Notes: a model not told the origin generated them from the letters alone. Shown: positions 9,012 through 19,422, counted from the first letter of the stretch. The stretch: DNA of 64,000 nucleotides from an uncultured Bartonella sp. (GCA_945285915.1 CALYQL010000013.1:1-64000); one strand, 5' to 3'. A program made the numbers and translations.

Positions 9012-9039
9012 AAAAACCGGATCAATCGATCCGGTTTTT
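9012..9039 (-). terminator. Terminator of cold-shock gene at 9065
   Basis: Twelve-bp perfect stem AAAAACCGGATC / GATCCGGTTTTT with an AATC loop. The T-run forms part of the stem in either orientation. It lies 25 bases beyond the csp stop. Confidence 0.85.
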
Positions 9040-9064
9040 CAAAAACTCTAAAAGGAATTAGCTA

Positions 9065-9280
9065 TTAGCCGATAACGGTAATGTTTACAGCTTTCGGGCC
9101 TTTGCCACGACGATCAGGTTCTGTGTCGAATGAAACTTTTTGTGCATCATTAAGACCTGTAAGACCAGAAGCTTGAACGGCTGAAATATGGACAAATATA
9201 TCTGCGCCGCCATCATCAGGCTTAATGAAACCAAAACCCTTGTCATTGTTGAAAAACTTTACTTCACCGGTCTGAGCCAT
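9065..9280 (-). CDS. cspA: Cold-shock domain protein
   Basis: 71 aa single cold-shock domain (OB fold). RNP1 is KGFGFIKPDDGG and RNP2 is DIFVHISAV. These proteins bind single-stranded RNA/DNA as RNA chaperones. ATG 9280 (MAQTGEVKFFNNDKG) was chosen because the family begins there; the 27-codon upstream extension of the frame is not conserved-looking. It is the first of two csp genes in the window (the other is at 26769). The 5' region is long and free of other genes, as expected for a cold-regulated leader. Confidence 0.92.
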   Translation of the reverse strand: MAQTGEVKFFNNDKGFGFIKPDDGGADIFVHISAVQASGLTGLNDAQKVSFDTEPDRRGKGPKAVNITVIG

Positions 9281-9965
9281 AGAATGTTTCCTTGTAGTCC
9301 ACCTGAAAATCAGGTTTAATTTTTTAAAAAACCGCCTTACGCACCATACGCAAAACGGCACTATGCAGGCAGTTCTTGAAGTCTGGAAAGCACTCTATTT
9401 ACCAGTTTTCACCGGCCCAAGACTTATAGCGGTCATGGCGCGCCTGTTAATGGTCTTCCAATGTTCGTAAAATGCCCGAACGAGGTGAGATTGCTTTAAA
9501 AACAAGAATTTGGCAAGTCTTTTCTTGTTGAAATTCTTTTATTTATTTAAAAAATACCGAATAGATTGTTTTAAATATTTCTACTAGCGAGACTTATTGC
9601 TAAAAAGAGTAGAAATATAAACGTATAAAATTCTGTTAGATTGTCAAAAAATAGCTATTTTTTCTATTCTTTACCGGCAAAATATTATATTTTTCTTGTT
9701 GTTAGGCGCTTAGAGCTACAAAGACAGGCATTGGGTGTGAATTGCAAAAAACTGTCAATTTCAAATATAACTCGCAATAGAAAATCCGTTATATTTCATT
9801 TTTCATGTAATGAACGCTTAACATTCAATCTATAAAGTCTATCGCCAGTGAATGCAGCCCATCTTAACACCCAAGCTGATAAGGATTCCGTGTAAGGCTT
9901 ATTAAGAGCTGCATTGCTGACGATTATTGCACGCTATTTTTGTTGAAAAGAAGACAATTTGTAAG
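9281..9965. other. Long intergenic region between csp and uvrB
   Basis: 685 bases with no supported gene. The csp-proximal part probably contains the csp promoter and 5' leader. The remainder, downstream of uvrB, is AT-rich. Small plus-strand open frames here have no recognisable product or good ribosome binding site. No repeat or RNA family was recognised. Confidence 0.5.
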
Positions 9966-12767
9966 TTACCGACCAGGTCTTCCTGTTTTTCCCGGGCGAC
10001 GGCGCTTGCGGGCAACTTCTACTGGATCTTCAAACGAACCAATACCGATACGTTCACGTTTGACCGGCTTTGCATCGTTACCTGCTGGAATTTCTGTCCG
10101 TTTGACTGTCATTTCGTCCAAGGTATTTTTACGGAATTTTCCAGATGTTGCGTCATTACGTAAAATGCCGACGTCCATATTGGGGCCCATATGATCTAGA
10201 TCAGGTTTAGCAAATAGGCCTTTACCCTTTTTGACGCTATCCTCAATTGTTTTCTCAACATTGCGGGTTAACGGATCATCGGAAATAGCCAATTCCGTTT
10301 GTTGTAAACGCTTGATTTCGTCGCGCAACCGTGCTGCTTCCTCAAAGTCGAGATCGGCAGCAGCATCGCGCATGAGTTTTTCAAGATGTTGAATATGGGT
10401 GGTAAGATTATTACCAACCATATTTCCGTCATTTGCAAATTCGGAAATATCCGCCCGCACATGATCACGTTCGTAAACTGAATCAAGAATATCTGAGATA
10501 TTCTTTTTCACACTTGATGGCGTGATATGATGTTCAATATTATAGGCTTGCTGTTTTTCGCGACGGCGTGATGTTTCGGCCAACGCCCGTTCCATAGAAC
10601 CAGTTTTGTTGTCGGCGTATAATATAACACGGCCATCCACGTTACGTGCGGCACGCCCTATTGTCTGGATAAGGGACGTTTCAGAGCGTAAGAAACCTTC
10701 TTTATCGGCATCGAGAATTGCCACGAAACCACATTCAGGAATATCCAACCCTTCACGCAGCAAGTTGATACCAACTAGAACATCAAATGCACCAAGTCGT
10801 AAGTCACGGATAATTTCAATGCGTTCCAATGTATCAATATCGGAATGCATATAACGAACCCGCACACCTTGTTCATGAAGATATTCGGTCAAATCTTCTG
10901 CCATGCGTTTGGTGAGAACAGTGACAAGACTTCTATAACCTTGTTGTGCGGTTTTACGAATTTCTCCCAAAACATCATCAACCTGATTATGCGCAGGACG
11001 AATTTCCACCGGTGGATCGATAAGTCCAGTTGGACGAATAACCTGTTCGGCAAAGACACCGCCAGCTTGTTCCATTTCCCATGCACCAGGGGTGGCTGAT
11101 ACTGTGATGGTTTGAGGACGCATCGCGTCCCATTCCTCAAAACGCAAAGGTCGATTATCCATACATGATGGCAAACGGAACCCATATTCGGCCAATGTTG
11201 CCTTACGACGGAAATCGCCGCGATACATTCCACCGATTTGCGGAATCGTCACGTGACTTTCATCGGTGAAAATAATGGCATTGTCGGGAATATATTCGAA
11301 CATGGTGGGTGGTGGTTCACCCGGTTGTCTGCCTGTAAGATAACGAGAATAATTTTCAATGCCGGCACAGCTACCCGTTGCTTCTAACATTTCGAGATCG
11401 AAAGTTGTGCGTTGTTCCAACCTTTGGGCTTCTAGTAAACGTCCAGCGCGATTAAGTTCATCAAGTCTGTCACGCAATTCGGCTTTGATGGATTTGATTG
11501 CCTGATTCAGGGTAGGGCGTGGCGTGACATAGTGTGAGTTTGCGTAAATTTTAACGGATTTCAAATCACCCGTCTTTTTACCTGTCAGAGGGTCAAATTC
11601 CGTGATTGTATCAATCTCATCACCAAATAAGGAAATGCGCCATGCGCGGTCTTCCAAGTGGGCGGGAAAGATTTCTATTGTATCTCCGCGAACACGGAAT
11701 GAACCACGCACAAAGTTGATATCTTGACGGCGATATTGCTGCGCTACCAGATCAGCCAACAACTGGCGTTGGTCAAGCTTATCTCCAACCTGCATCTGGA
11801 ATGTCATGGCAGTATAAGTTTCTACCGAACCAATACCATAGATACACGAGACAGAGGCCACAATAATCACATCATCACGTTCAAGAACAGCACGGGTCGC
11901 TGCGTGTCGCATGCGATCAATCTGTTCATTGATCGATGATTCTTTTTCTATATAAGTATCTGATCTTGGGACATAGGCTTCAGGTTGATAATAATCGTAA
12001 TAGGATACGAAATATTCGACAGCATTATTTGGGAAAAAGCTCTTGAACTCGCCATAAAGCTGTGCAGCCAATGTCTTGTTTGGCGCAAGGATCAGAGCAG
12101 GTCTTTGCGTTTCTTCGATAACTTTCGCCATCGTATAAGTTTTACCAGAACCCGTCACACCCAATAAAACTTGTGTACGATCGCCACTTTTTATTCCTTC
12201 TACAAGGTCTTTTATAGCTGTTGGCTGGTCACCAGACGGCAAAAACGGTGTTTCCATTTTAAATGGAATGCCACCTTCCGATTTTTGAGGGCGCACGGGA
12301 CGATGCGGTGTCCAAAGTTTACCATTCTTGAAAAGTGGGTTTCCTGACGCAATCAAAGCAGAAAGTGCCTCGACCGTTGCGGTTGCGCCGCTTGGTAATA
12401 TGGAGGGTGCATCCTCCAGTCCGACATCAAGCCCCGCTACAGGGTTAAGGCCGGCTGCAGCGCGTTGTTTTGCGGTTGCTGCAGCACCAATTGATGTACC
12501 CCTCGACGTTCTAGCAGATTTTTTTGCCTGTGATGCAGGTTGCTGTGACTTTGCTGTATGCGACTTTGACTTGGATTGCTGCGGCTTCAACTCTTGTGAT
12601 TTAAGCTTTTGGGGCTTTTTCGCGGCTTTTTCGGCCTCTTTGCCAATGCTTTCCGCCCAATCTGCAATAGTTCCGGTTAATGGAATACCATCTAAAGGCA
12701 TTTGTGGGGCTTCCGAAAAGCCAGTTGCCGAAGTTTTCTCAGAACGCTTTTTTTTGGTGACTGTCAT
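9966..12767 (-). CDS. uvrB: Excinuclease ABC subunit B
   Basis: 933 aa, well above the ~670 aa of E. coli UvrB. The catalytic core starts near residue 168 ([13 protein letters not shown]). Walker A GVTGSGKT is at 203-210; the beta-hairpin region ([12 protein letters not shown]), DEAD-like helicase motifs and the UVR motif near the C-terminus ([24 protein letters not shown]) are all present. Extra length comes from a ~165 aa N-terminal extension rich in K, Q, S and A, and a ~110 aa basic C-terminal tail ending in [14 protein letters not shown]. Similar extensions occur in rhizobial UvrB proteins. UvrB loads at UvrA-marked DNA damage and recruits UvrC. An internal start closer to the core cannot be excluded. 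Confidence 0.95.
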   Translation of the reverse strand: MTVTKKKRSEKTSATGFSEAPQMPLDGIPLTGTIADWAESIGKEAEKAAKKPQKLKSQELKPQQSKSKSHTAKSQQPASQAKKSARTSRGTSIGAAATAKQRAAAGLNPVAGLDVGLEDAPSILPSGATATVEALSALIASGNPLFKNGKLWTPHRPVRPQKSEGGIPFKMETPFLPSGDQPTAIKDLVEGIKSGDRTQVLLGVTGSGKTYTMAKVIEETQRPALILAPNKTLAAQLYGEFKSFFPNNAVEYFVSYYDYYQPEAYVPRSDTYIEKESSINEQIDRMRHAATRAVLERDDVIIVASVSCIYGIGSVETYTAMTFQMQVGDKLDQRQLLADLVAQQYRRQDINFVRGSFRVRGDTIEIFPAHLEDRAWRISLFGDEIDTITEFDPLTGKKTGDLKSVKIYANSHYVTPRPTLNQAIKSIKAELRDRLDELNRAGRLLEAQRLEQRTTFDLEMLEATGSCAGIENYSRYLTGRQPGEPPPTMFEYIPDNAIIFTDESHVTIPQIGGMYRGDFRRKATLAEYGFRLPSCMDNRPLRFEEWDAMRPQTITVSATPGAWEMEQAGGVFAEQVIRPTGLIDPPVEIRPAHNQVDDVLGEIRKTAQQGYRSLVTVLTKRMAEDLTEYLHEQGVRVRYMHSDIDTLERIEIIRDLRLGAFDVLVGINLLREGLDIPECGFVAILDADKEGFLRSETSLIQTIGRAARNVDGRVILYADNKTGSMERALAETSRRREKQQAYNIEHHITPSSVKKNISDILDSVYERDHVRADISEFANDGNMVGNNLTTHIQHLEKLMRDAAADLDFEEAARLRDEIKRLQQTELAISDDPLTRNVEKTIEDSVKKGKGLFAKPDLDHMGPNMDVGILRNDATSGKFRKNTLDEMTVKRTEIPAGNDAKPVKRERIGIGSFEDPVEVARKRRRPGKTGRPGR

Positions 12768-12889
12768 AGCCCATTATATGGGATATATGAAATAAATTGA
12801 AAGAGGAAATTCTCTGAAAACACCGTATAAACAACGAATTTCAGCAAGTTAATTAGATAAATGTAATTTTCTCTAAAGAAATTTACGAA

Positions 12890-12927
12890 TAAACAAAAAA
12901 TCTGACTGATAATGAAACCAGTCAGAT
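12890..12927 (-). terminator. Terminator of the SH3-protein gene
   Basis: Stem ATCTGACTG / CAGTCAGAT with a 10-base loop. On the minus strand it is followed by six Ts and more T-rich sequence. It lies about 120 bases past the stop at 13049. Confidence 0.8.
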
Positions 12928-13048
12928 CGTTTATATTTCCATTTTAATGCTTTTGCCGTGTTTCCAAGGTCATCAAAGTTGAAAACCATGCCTTTTAAGG
13001 AACAAGGCACCTTTTACGAATTAAGGCAGGCAGCAATTTCACAAAATA

Positions 13049-14197
13049 TCAATTGCCTCCTGGTGAAGGCATATCACCTGGTGATGGCATACCAGAATCT
13101 CCACCATCATTATTGGAATTTGATGGCGCACTAGGTGATGGCATGTCCCCTGGAGATGGCATTTCAGCCTCGTGTTTTTGCTCCGGCTCATGTCGTGGCT
13201 CAGGGGCAGGCTGCGGTGCAGATGCATGCTGTTCACTTGGTGAAGGCATATCTCCCGGAGATGGCATCGGTGCTTCATGCCTCGGCTCAGGCTCATGTCT
13301 TACCGGCTGTGGTGGCGCCTCCCGTTCATGTCTAGTAGGGGCTTCTGACCGTACTGGTGGTGACGGCATCTCCTGTTGAGGTCTATATTGCGGCTCGTTT
13401 TTGTGCTGCGGCTCTGGTCTCGTTGGTGGAGATGGCATTTGTGGTTCAGGCTTGGAATGTTTTTTGCGGTCATGCTTATCTGTCCGGCGATTTCTATCAT
13501 CATCCCAACGGTCGCGTCTGTCATTATCCCACCGATCACGCCGGTTGTTATCCCAACGATCACGTCTATCATCGTTCCAACCACGCGGAGGTGGCGGCGG
13601 TGGCGGACGGTTATGTCCGTCCCAACGTGGTGATCTATCACGATATTGGCGATAACGACGTGAATCATCATAATCGTCATCGTAATAATATCCACCACCG
13701 CTAACAATAGTGGACTGTGAGTAGGTTGGATATGTCTGGGTAGTTGAATAGCTTGGTTCTTCTGGATAGTCCGCATAAACCGGCGCGGAACCACTATTGG
13801 TTTTTGCTGTGGTTTTTGTAGTCTTTTTTACCGGGGTAGTCGCCTTTGGTTTTGCCGTGGTTGTTTTGGCTGTATTGTCTTTAGTACTACTTGCACTGCT
13901 TTTTAAAACCTCGGAAGGACTCTTATAAGTATTATACAATACTTCACTGGTACTAAAAGCAAAATAGCGCGCCGCAGCCCAACCAGTGCGGACATTATAA
14001 CTGATTTGGCACCAACTTCCGCGGCATGACTGCACTTCCACTACTTGACCAGCTTCTATCGTGCCACGCAGGGCATAGTTTGTTCCCGGGCCTTCCCGGA
14101 AATTAATCTTGGCGGTTGCTATAGCTTGCGCCGCGTTTGATGCTGTCGAGGCCAATAGGAACGAGCCAAACAGCAAGGAACCCAGAATTTTTTTCAT
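13049..14197 (-). CDS. Secreted SH3b-domain protein with repetitive Pro/Arg-rich tail
   Basis: 382 aa from ATG 14197, preceded by GAGGAAACA; the frame is open upstream, but the signal peptide starts here (MKKILGSLLFGSFLLASTASNAAQA). A bacterial SH3 domain covers about residues 22-85 (ATAKINFREGPGTNYALRGT, WCQISYNVRTGWAAARYF). The rest is low complexity: a Lys/Thr/Ala linker, a Tyr/Asp-rich part, RRDRWD(D/N) repeats, a run of seven prolines and, at the end, several MPSPGDMPSP copies. Bacterial SH3 domains of this type usually bind peptidoglycan or other envelope ligands. The tail is likely extended and may vary in length between strains. Function of the tail is unknown. Confidence 0.82.
   Translation of the reverse strand: MKKILGSLLFGSFLLASTASNAAQAIATAKINFREGPGTNYALRGTIEAGQVVEVQSCRGSWCQISYNVRTGWAAARYFAFSTSEVLYNTYKSPSEVLKSSASSTKDNTAKTTTAKPKATTPVKKTTKTTAKTNSGSAPVYADYPEEPSYSTTQTYPTYSQSTIVSGGGYYYDDDYDDSRRYRQYRDRSPRWDGHNRPPPPPPPRGWNDDRRDRWDNNRRDRWDNDRRDRWDDDRNRRTDKHDRKKHSKPEPQMPSPPTRPEPQHKNEPQYRPQQEMPSPPVRSEAPTRHEREAPPQPVRHEPEPRHEAPMPSPGDMPSPSEQHASAPQPAPEPRHEPEQKHEAEMPSPGDMPSPSAPSNSNNDGGDSGMPSPGDMPSPGGN
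13052..13300 (-). repeat. Coding tandem repeats (MPSPGDMPSP units)
   Basis: Within the 3' end of the SH3-protein gene, the motif GGAGATGGCAT and its relatives recur. Three copies of MPSPGDMPSP are encoded, interspersed with Pro/Glu/His-rich spacers. This arrangement favours slippage and length variation. Confidence 0.7.
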
Positions 14198-14491
14198 TGT
14201 TTCCTCAAGATAAACATTTCTATAGACCCTATAGAGAGTTATTAAGCAAAAGTCACAAAAAACGAAAGTGTTCCATGCGTTATTACCATTAAACTTTGTA
14301 TCATTCGGAGATATTCTGTTATCTGACCTTGTTAATAATTCGCATGTGAATATCGGGAAAATAAAATTTTGAGTGAAAAATTTTGCTAATATGATATATG
14401 GTAACATATAAGACGGGTTCTGGGAGCAGTCCTAGAGGCCGTTTATTTTTATGCTTCTAAAAAATGCAGCAGGGAAGGAAAGGATACGACT

Positions 14492-14965
14492 ATGGAAAAA
14501 TATCCGATGACGACAGCAGGATACGCTCAGCTCAAGGAAGAGCTTCGTTGGCGTCAGCAAGACGAGCGTCCACGTATCATTGAGGCGATAGCAGAAGCAC
14601 GCGCACATGGCGATCTTTCTGAAAACGCAGAATACCATGCCGCAAAAGAAGCACAAAGTCACAATGAAGGCCGTATCAATGAACTTGAGGACTATGTAAC
14701 ACGTGCAGAAGTCATTGATGTGGCAAAAATGTCGGGTGACAAGGTAAAGTTCGGTGCAACAGTCAAGCTGGTTGATGAAGATACCGAAGAAGAAAAAACC
14801 TATCAGATCGTTGGCGATCAGGAAGCAGATGTCAAGAAAGGCAAAATATCTATTTCCTCACCTATAGCACGTGCTTTGATTGGTAAACAGAAAGGTGACT
14901 CTATCGAGGTGAATGCACCCGGTGGAGCTCGTGGCTACGAGATTATCGCAATAGAATTTATTTGA
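14492..14965 (+). CDS. greA: Transcription elongation factor GreA
   Basis: 157 aa, normal length. The N-terminal coiled-coil has the catalytic acidic tip ([18 protein letters not shown], with D-x-x-E-N), and the C-terminal FKBP-like domain ends [18 protein letters not shown]. GreA stimulates RNA cleavage by backtracked RNA polymerase. GGAAAGGA precedes the ATG by 8 bases. The stop overlaps the possible TTG start of the glycosyltransferase gene downstream, so the two are cotranscribed, as in Brucella. Confidence 0.96.
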   Translation: MEKYPMTTAGYAQLKEELRWRQQDERPRIIEAIAEARAHGDLSENAEYHAAKEAQSHNEGRINELEDYVTRAEVIDVAKMSGDKVKFGATVKLVDEDTEEEKTYQIVGDQEADVKKGKISISSPIARALIGKQKGDSIEVNAPGGARGYEIIAIEFI

Positions 14966-14976
14966 TTGGTTTAGCT

Positions 14977-16035
14977 ATGCGTGTGCCCTTAGAGGATACA
15001 GAAATCATTGCACCAAACTTTAAGAAACGCCTATCGGGTGTTACTTCTACTATTGTGCAGCTTATTCCTCTACAAAGAAAAAAGGGTTTACGCATATCGA
15101 CCTTAGGTCCAGGTTTGCCTGATACACTACCTTCTATCGGATTTGGTAGCTTGTTTGGCCTTTGGAAAAAACCTGAAAATCGACCATTTAGAATTTGGCA
15201 TGCACGGCGTAATGTTGAAATGATTGCCGGCATTTTCATGCGTGATATTTTGCGTATGAAAATACGGCTTATTTTTACATCAGCTGCTCAGCGCCATCAC
15301 AAGCCATTCACCAAATGGCTTATCAGACACATGGATAAGGTCATTGCAACCAGCGCCCGTTCTGGAGCTTTTTTGGAAGTTCCTTATCAGGTCATTATGC
15401 ATGGCATTGATTTGGAACGGTTTACGCCGCCTGCTGTTGCTGACGATACATATGCTGCTACCAAACTTCCCGGCAAATTTGCAATTGGCTGCTTTGGTCG
15501 TGTCCGGCATCAAAAAGGCACTGACTTGTTTGTTGATGCAATGATTTCTCTTTTACCAAATTATCCTGATTGGACGGCTATTATAACAGGGCGAACCACT
15601 GCGGAACATCAGGAATTTGAACAGAAACTGCGACAAAAAATTGATAAAGCGGGTCTTAAAGACAGGATCCTTATTCTTGGTGAGGTGGATGATATACGCG
15701 TTTGGTATCGTCGGATCACTCTTTATGTCGCACCGTCGCGCAATGAAGGTTTTGGTTTAACACCTTTGGAGGCGATGGCATCTAAAACGGCGGTGGTTGC
15801 CAGTGATGCCGGTGCTTATCGTGAGCTTGTAAGTGAGGGAACAGGCACGGTTGTTCCAGCTGGTGATGGCGCTCAATTAACGGCTGCTATTGAACCTTAT
15901 TTGGCTGATCCGGTCATGACAATGGCGGCTGGAGAAAAAGCTTTGCAACATGTACGGGCAAATTTTCCATTAGATAAAGAAGCAAGTGCTATTGGTGAGG
16001 TTTATCAAGCACTATTTGCAGATGCTCAAAAATAA
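14977..16035 (+). CDS. lpcC: LPS-core glycosyltransferase, group 1 (LpcC/WadC-like mannosyltransferase)
   Basis: 352 aa from ATG 14977; a TTG at 14962 inside greA is a possible alternative. GT4-type GT-B fold: the C-terminal donor-binding half holds IGCFGRVRHQKGTDLFVDA, LILGEVDD and the E-x7-E motif in SRNEGFGLTPLEAMA. The gene following greA in Brucella and rhizobia is the LPS-core mannosyltransferase (lpcC; the Brucella orthologue at this place is, to my recollection, wadC). The protein probably adds a core mannose on the cytoplasmic face of the inner membrane. Family and context are firm; sugar specificity is inferred from synteny. No strong ribosome binding site: translation probably couples to greA. 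Confidence 0.85.
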   Translation: MRVPLEDTEIIAPNFKKRLSGVTSTIVQLIPLQRKKGLRISTLGPGLPDTLPSIGFGSLFGLWKKPENRPFRIWHARRNVEMIAGIFMRDILRMKIRLIFTSAAQRHHKPFTKWLIRHMDKVIATSARSGAFLEVPYQVIMHGIDLERFTPPAVADDTYAATKLPGKFAIGCFGRVRHQKGTDLFVDAMISLLPNYPDWTAIITGRTTAEHQEFEQKLRQKIDKAGLKDRILILGEVDDIRVWYRRITLYVAPSRNEGFGLTPLEAMASKTAVVASDAGAYRELVSEGTGTVVPAGDGAQLTAAIEPYLADPVMTMAAGEKALQHVRANFPLDKEASAIGEVYQALFADAQK

Positions 16036-16094
16036 ACACGCTCAATAAAAGCGTTGAGAAGCGATGAGAATTGCAACGATCTTATAGCAAGAAT

Positions 16095-16565
16095 TTATAA
16101 AATGAATGGCGGTTCGTCTTTAATAAGACGGATTGTTAAGGCTGTTCTGACTGAACCAACATTGGAAGCGGCGGTCAGTTGTTCGATAACAAAACTCTGA
16201 AAACTTTTTAAATCCGGTGCAACACAATGCAAGAGAAAATCTGATTCGCCAGAAACCATCCAAGCTTTTCTAACAAGAGGCCATTGATAGGCCATGGCTG
16301 CAAAACCGCGCAGATCTGCCTCGGACTGCCGATGCAGGCCAACAAAACAAAAGGCTACCAGATCCTGGCCAATTGTTGCACCATTCAGGATAGCTTGATA
16401 GCCTTTTATAATACCTTCTTGCTCTAGTCTTCTCACGCGCCGTAAACAGGGGGGCGCCGATATACCAACCTTTGAAGCAAGTTCAACATTGGTAATACGT
16501 CCGTCGATTTGCAATTCTTTGAGGATTTTCCAGTCGATTGAATCAAGGTCGGCTTTGATTTGCAT
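16095..16565 (-). CDS. Lrp/AsnC family transcriptional regulator
   Basis: 156 aa. N-terminal winged HTH (residues ~5-60: LDSIDWKILKELQIDGRITNVELASKVGISAPPCLRRVRRLEQEGII) followed by the RAM (Lrp ligand-binding) domain. These proteins form octameric or dimeric DNA-binding assemblies that respond to amino acids. It is about 70 bases downstream of trkH on the same strand and may be cotranscribed. The corresponding gene sits at the same place in Brucella. The regulon is unknown. Confidence 0.9.
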   Translation of the reverse strand: MQIKADLDSIDWKILKELQIDGRITNVELASKVGISAPPCLRRVRRLEQEGIIKGYQAILNGATIGQDLVAFCFVGLHRQSEADLRGFAAMAYQWPLVRKAWMVSGESDFLLHCVAPDLKSFQSFVIEQLTAASNVGSVRTALTIRLIKDEPPFIL

Positions 16566-16638
16566 GAGACTTTGCTTTGTATTCGTTCAGTTGATGTCTT
16601 GATCTATCACCGGAAAATAAAAACGTCACGCATTAAAA

Positions 16639-18039
16639 CTATTTTCTCCAGAAAGCTGGTGTAAAAAGAATAATAACGGTCACAATTTCCAATCGACCAG
16701 CGAGCATGAGAAAACTTAAGATCCACAAGGCCCAGTCACCAACAGTAGAAAAATTACCGACAGGACCAATAGTATCGCCAAAACCCGGGCCAACATTTGA
16801 TAATGCCGTAAGGGCGCCTGTAAAAGCCGATACAAAATCTAATCCAGTAATGACCAACAACATGGCGCCAATGACCAAAGTTGTCATATAGAGACACAAA
16901 AATAACAGCACTGTTTGCGCTATATCTCCTGAAACATCAGAACCGCCATAACGCACTTTCATAACCGTATTGGGGGATAAAAGGCGGGTAAGACTGACTT
17001 TGGTTAATCGCCATAAAATTATTAACCGGTTTATTTTTATACCACCAGAGGTTGAACCGGCACACCCGCCAATAAAAGATGCCAGAAAAAATACGCCCAA
17101 TGCAAAGGGTCCCCAAAGAAGATAATCTTCTGCCACGTAACCTGTTGTAGTTATAACCGAGACAAAATGAAAAATGGCATCAAGAAAGGCGCGGTGAAAG
17201 CTGAAACCATAATGGAAGCGTAACCAGGTTGCCAATGAAAAGCTTGCTATGAGAATGATTGCCAGAAAAACAACCACCTGTGGATCAGCCAAGCGTTTGG
17301 AACGTTCTGGCAAAACCAATTTTACATATAAAATAAAGGGAAGTGCCGACAACAACATAAATATTGTTGCAATAATTAAAACGGATGGTGTTTGCGAAAA
17401 GTAACCAAGTGACGCATCATGGGTTGAAAAACCAGCCGTGGCAACTGTTGTCATGGCGTGGTTGACGGCATCAAACATTGTCATGCCAACTGCAAAATAA
17501 GACAACATACAAAGAAGTGTTAGTCCGAGATAGGCGATAATAATGCCGTTGGCGATTTGATTGACACGTGGAAGAACCTTTTCCGATCGATCAGACGATT
17601 CCATGTTGAATAGTCGAACACCACCGACGCGCAATGATGGCAATAATAGTAGTGCTAAAGCGATAAACCCGATGCCACCAATCCAGCAGAGTAACGAGCG
17701 CCACAGCAATATGCCGCGCGGAAGAGAATCAAGCCCTGTTAGAACAGTAGCGCCCGTTGTTGTGATCCCTGAGACGGCTTCAAATACTGCCGCAGCCAAT
17801 GAAATGGGCAAATGGGAAAAATAAAGCGGCAATGCCCCGAGAAAACAACCAGTGAACCACAGACAGAAGGTCAGTAAAAACCCCAAACGCGCTGAAAACC
17901 TGCATACAGCGCCGCGCGTTGAAAGCAATATCAGTGTTGCAAGCATGATTGTTGTTGCGGCAGAACGGATAAAGACAACCCAATCGCTGTTTCCGGCGCG
18001 CAAATCAGCTAAAGCCGGCAACAACATGGTAATACCCAT
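16639..18039 (-). CDS. trkH: Trk-type potassium uptake protein TrkH
   Basis: 466 aa from ATG 18039. This is a polytopic K+ translocating subunit with the four pore loops of the TrkH/KtrB superfamily (e.g. SGITTTGATVL, TTVATAGFSTHD, SVITTTGYVAED, TALSNVGPGFGDTIGP). TrkH normally works with the NAD-binding TrkA, not encoded here. The family usually has about 15 more N-terminal residues forming the start of helix 1. That stretch is present in frame (FRFVSNVCARFALI), but no ATG, GTG or TTG precedes it before the stop codon at 18094-18096. An ATT at 18082-18084 with AGAGG six bases upstream could be the real start. Divergent from trxB. Confidence 0.93.
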   Translation of the reverse strand: MGITMLLPALADLRAGNSDWVVFIRSAATTIMLATLILLSTRGAVCRFSARLGFLLTFCLWFTGCFLGALPLYFSHLPISLAAAVFEAVSGITTTGATVLTGLDSLPRGILLWRSLLCWIGGIGFIALALLLLPSLRVGGVRLFNMESSDRSEKVLPRVNQIANGIIIAYLGLTLLCMLSYFAVGMTMFDAVNHAMTTVATAGFSTHDASLGYFSQTPSVLIIATIFMLLSALPFILYVKLVLPERSKRLADPQVVVFLAIILIASFSLATWLRFHYGFSFHRAFLDAIFHFVSVITTTGYVAEDYLLWGPFALGVFFLASFIGGCAGSTSGGIKINRLIILWRLTKVSLTRLLSPNTVMKVRYGGSDVSGDIAQTVLLFLCLYMTTLVIGAMLLVITGLDFVSAFTGALTALSNVGPGFGDTIGPVGNFSTVGDWALWILSFLMLAGRLEIVTVIILFTPAFWRK

Positions 18040-18326
18040 TATCAGCGCAAAACGGGCACAGACATTGCTAACAAAACGAAAAATGGCGAACCTCTAACCG
18101 AACAATAATAGCTTATTTAAAAACCAATTCTTTTTCTCTTATATGACCTTTTTTTCACCTTACAATCTTTAACTTTGTTATCCCACCCCTTACTTGCGAG
18201 ATAAATGTAAACAGTATTGCGTATTGCCTTGAAAAAGCATGGCCAACACAATAAGTTCGATTAAACACTATAAAATGTATAACATTTTCCGACCATTTAT
18301 CTATTATAGGAAAGAGGGTTCCTCTT
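18040..18326. other. Divergent promoter region trkH/trxB
   Basis: Spacer with divergent promoters. The trkH-proximal part may actually be coding (see trkH). No strong operator seen. Confidence 0.4.
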
Positions 18327-19289
18327 ATGTCTGAACGCCATACATCCGTTCTTATTGTTGGTTCAGGGCCGGCAGGCTATACGGCTGCAATTTATGCATC
18401 GCGCGCTATGTTAAAGCCGGTACTTGTAACGGGCTTGCAACAAGGGGGGCAGTTGACCATTACCGACGAGGTAGAAAATTATCCCGGTTTTATTGAACCT
18501 GTTCAAGGACCATGGCTGGTTGACCAGATGGCGAAACAAGCTGAAAAAATGGGTACGGAATTTGTGTATGACATTATTACACGCGCTGATCTATCCAAGC
18601 GACCTTTTACGCTTTATGGGGATTCAGGTGCTGTATATACGTGTGATGCTTTGATTATCGCAACCGGTGCGCAAGCACGATGGCTTGGTCTTGAAAGTGA
18701 GCAGACATTCATGGGTGGTGGTGTTTCTGCTTGCGCAACATGTGATGGCTTTTTCTATCGCGGAAAAGACGTGATTGTCGTGGGTGGTGGTAACACAGCT
18801 GTAGAGGAAGCACTTTATCTTTCACATTTGGCAAGATCGGTAACGGTTGTTCATCGACGGGATGCTTTTCGCGCTGAAAAAATTATGCAGGAACGCTTGC
18901 TGGCGCGTGAAAATGTAAAGGTAATCTGGAACCATGTCGTTGAAGAAATAGTTGGTAATCCAGCTAAGCCACCTATGGGGGCTACAGTGACAGGTGCGCG
19001 TCTGAAAGATGTAAATTCCGGTAATGAAATGTTATTGGAAGCACAAGGAATTTTTATTGCGATTGGCCATGCTCCGGCTGTAGATCTTTTCAATGGGCAG
19101 TTGCGGCAAAAACCAGGTGGCTATTTATGGACAGCACCCGATTCAACGGCAACAAGTATTGAGGGTGTTTTTGCTGCAGGTGACGTCGCTGATGATACAT
19201 TTCGTCAGGCTGTGACGGCTGCTGGTCGGGGCTGTATGGCAGCACTCGAAGTCGAGCGTTTTCTTGATTTGGGAACGTTGCAAAAATAA
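18327..19289 (+). CDS. trxB: Thioredoxin reductase
   Basis: 320 aa homodimeric flavoenzyme that reduces thioredoxin with NADPH. FAD site GSGPAG at 12-17, redox-active C136-A-T-C139-D and NADPH site GGGNTA at 153-158, with the second FAD motif GVFAAGDVAD near the C-terminus. All catalytic parts are intact. AGAGGGTTCCTCTT precedes the ATG, so the ribosome binding site is part of a small inverted repeat. It is adjacent to a VtlR/LsrB-like regulator, as in Brucella and Sinorhizobium; LsrB is redox-responsive in S. meliloti, making the neighbourhood meaningful. Confidence 0.97.
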   Translation: MSERHTSVLIVGSGPAGYTAAIYASRAMLKPVLVTGLQQGGQLTITDEVENYPGFIEPVQGPWLVDQMAKQAEKMGTEFVYDIITRADLSKRPFTLYGDSGAVYTCDALIIATGAQARWLGLESEQTFMGGGVSACATCDGFFYRGKDVIVVGGGNTAVEEALYLSHLARSVTVVHRRDAFRAEKIMQERLLARENVKVIWNHVVEEIVGNPAKPPMGATVTGARLKDVNSGNEMLLEAQGIFIAIGHAPAVDLFNGQLRQKPGGYLWTAPDSTATSIEGVFAAGDVADDTFRQAVTAAGRGCMAALEVERFLDLGTLQK

Positions 19290-19422
19290 ACTCGTTTCGG
19301 GTGTATGATATATTATCAGAGTTGAATTGTTTGAAATGGCTCTGATTTGATTTTTCTGTGGTGTGTTGCCAAAAGCATCATTCCACAGAATAGCAAGTGG
19401 TGAATAAAGAGGAGTGAGAGAC

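Noticed and set aside
9641-9835. 64-codon frame in the csp-uvrB gap
   Set aside because: No ribosome binding site and no recognisable composition or motif.
13053-13379. Long open frames on both strands across the 3' half of the SH3-protein gene
   Set aside because: They arise from the repetitive, GC-richer codons of the true gene and show low-complexity shadow proteins only.
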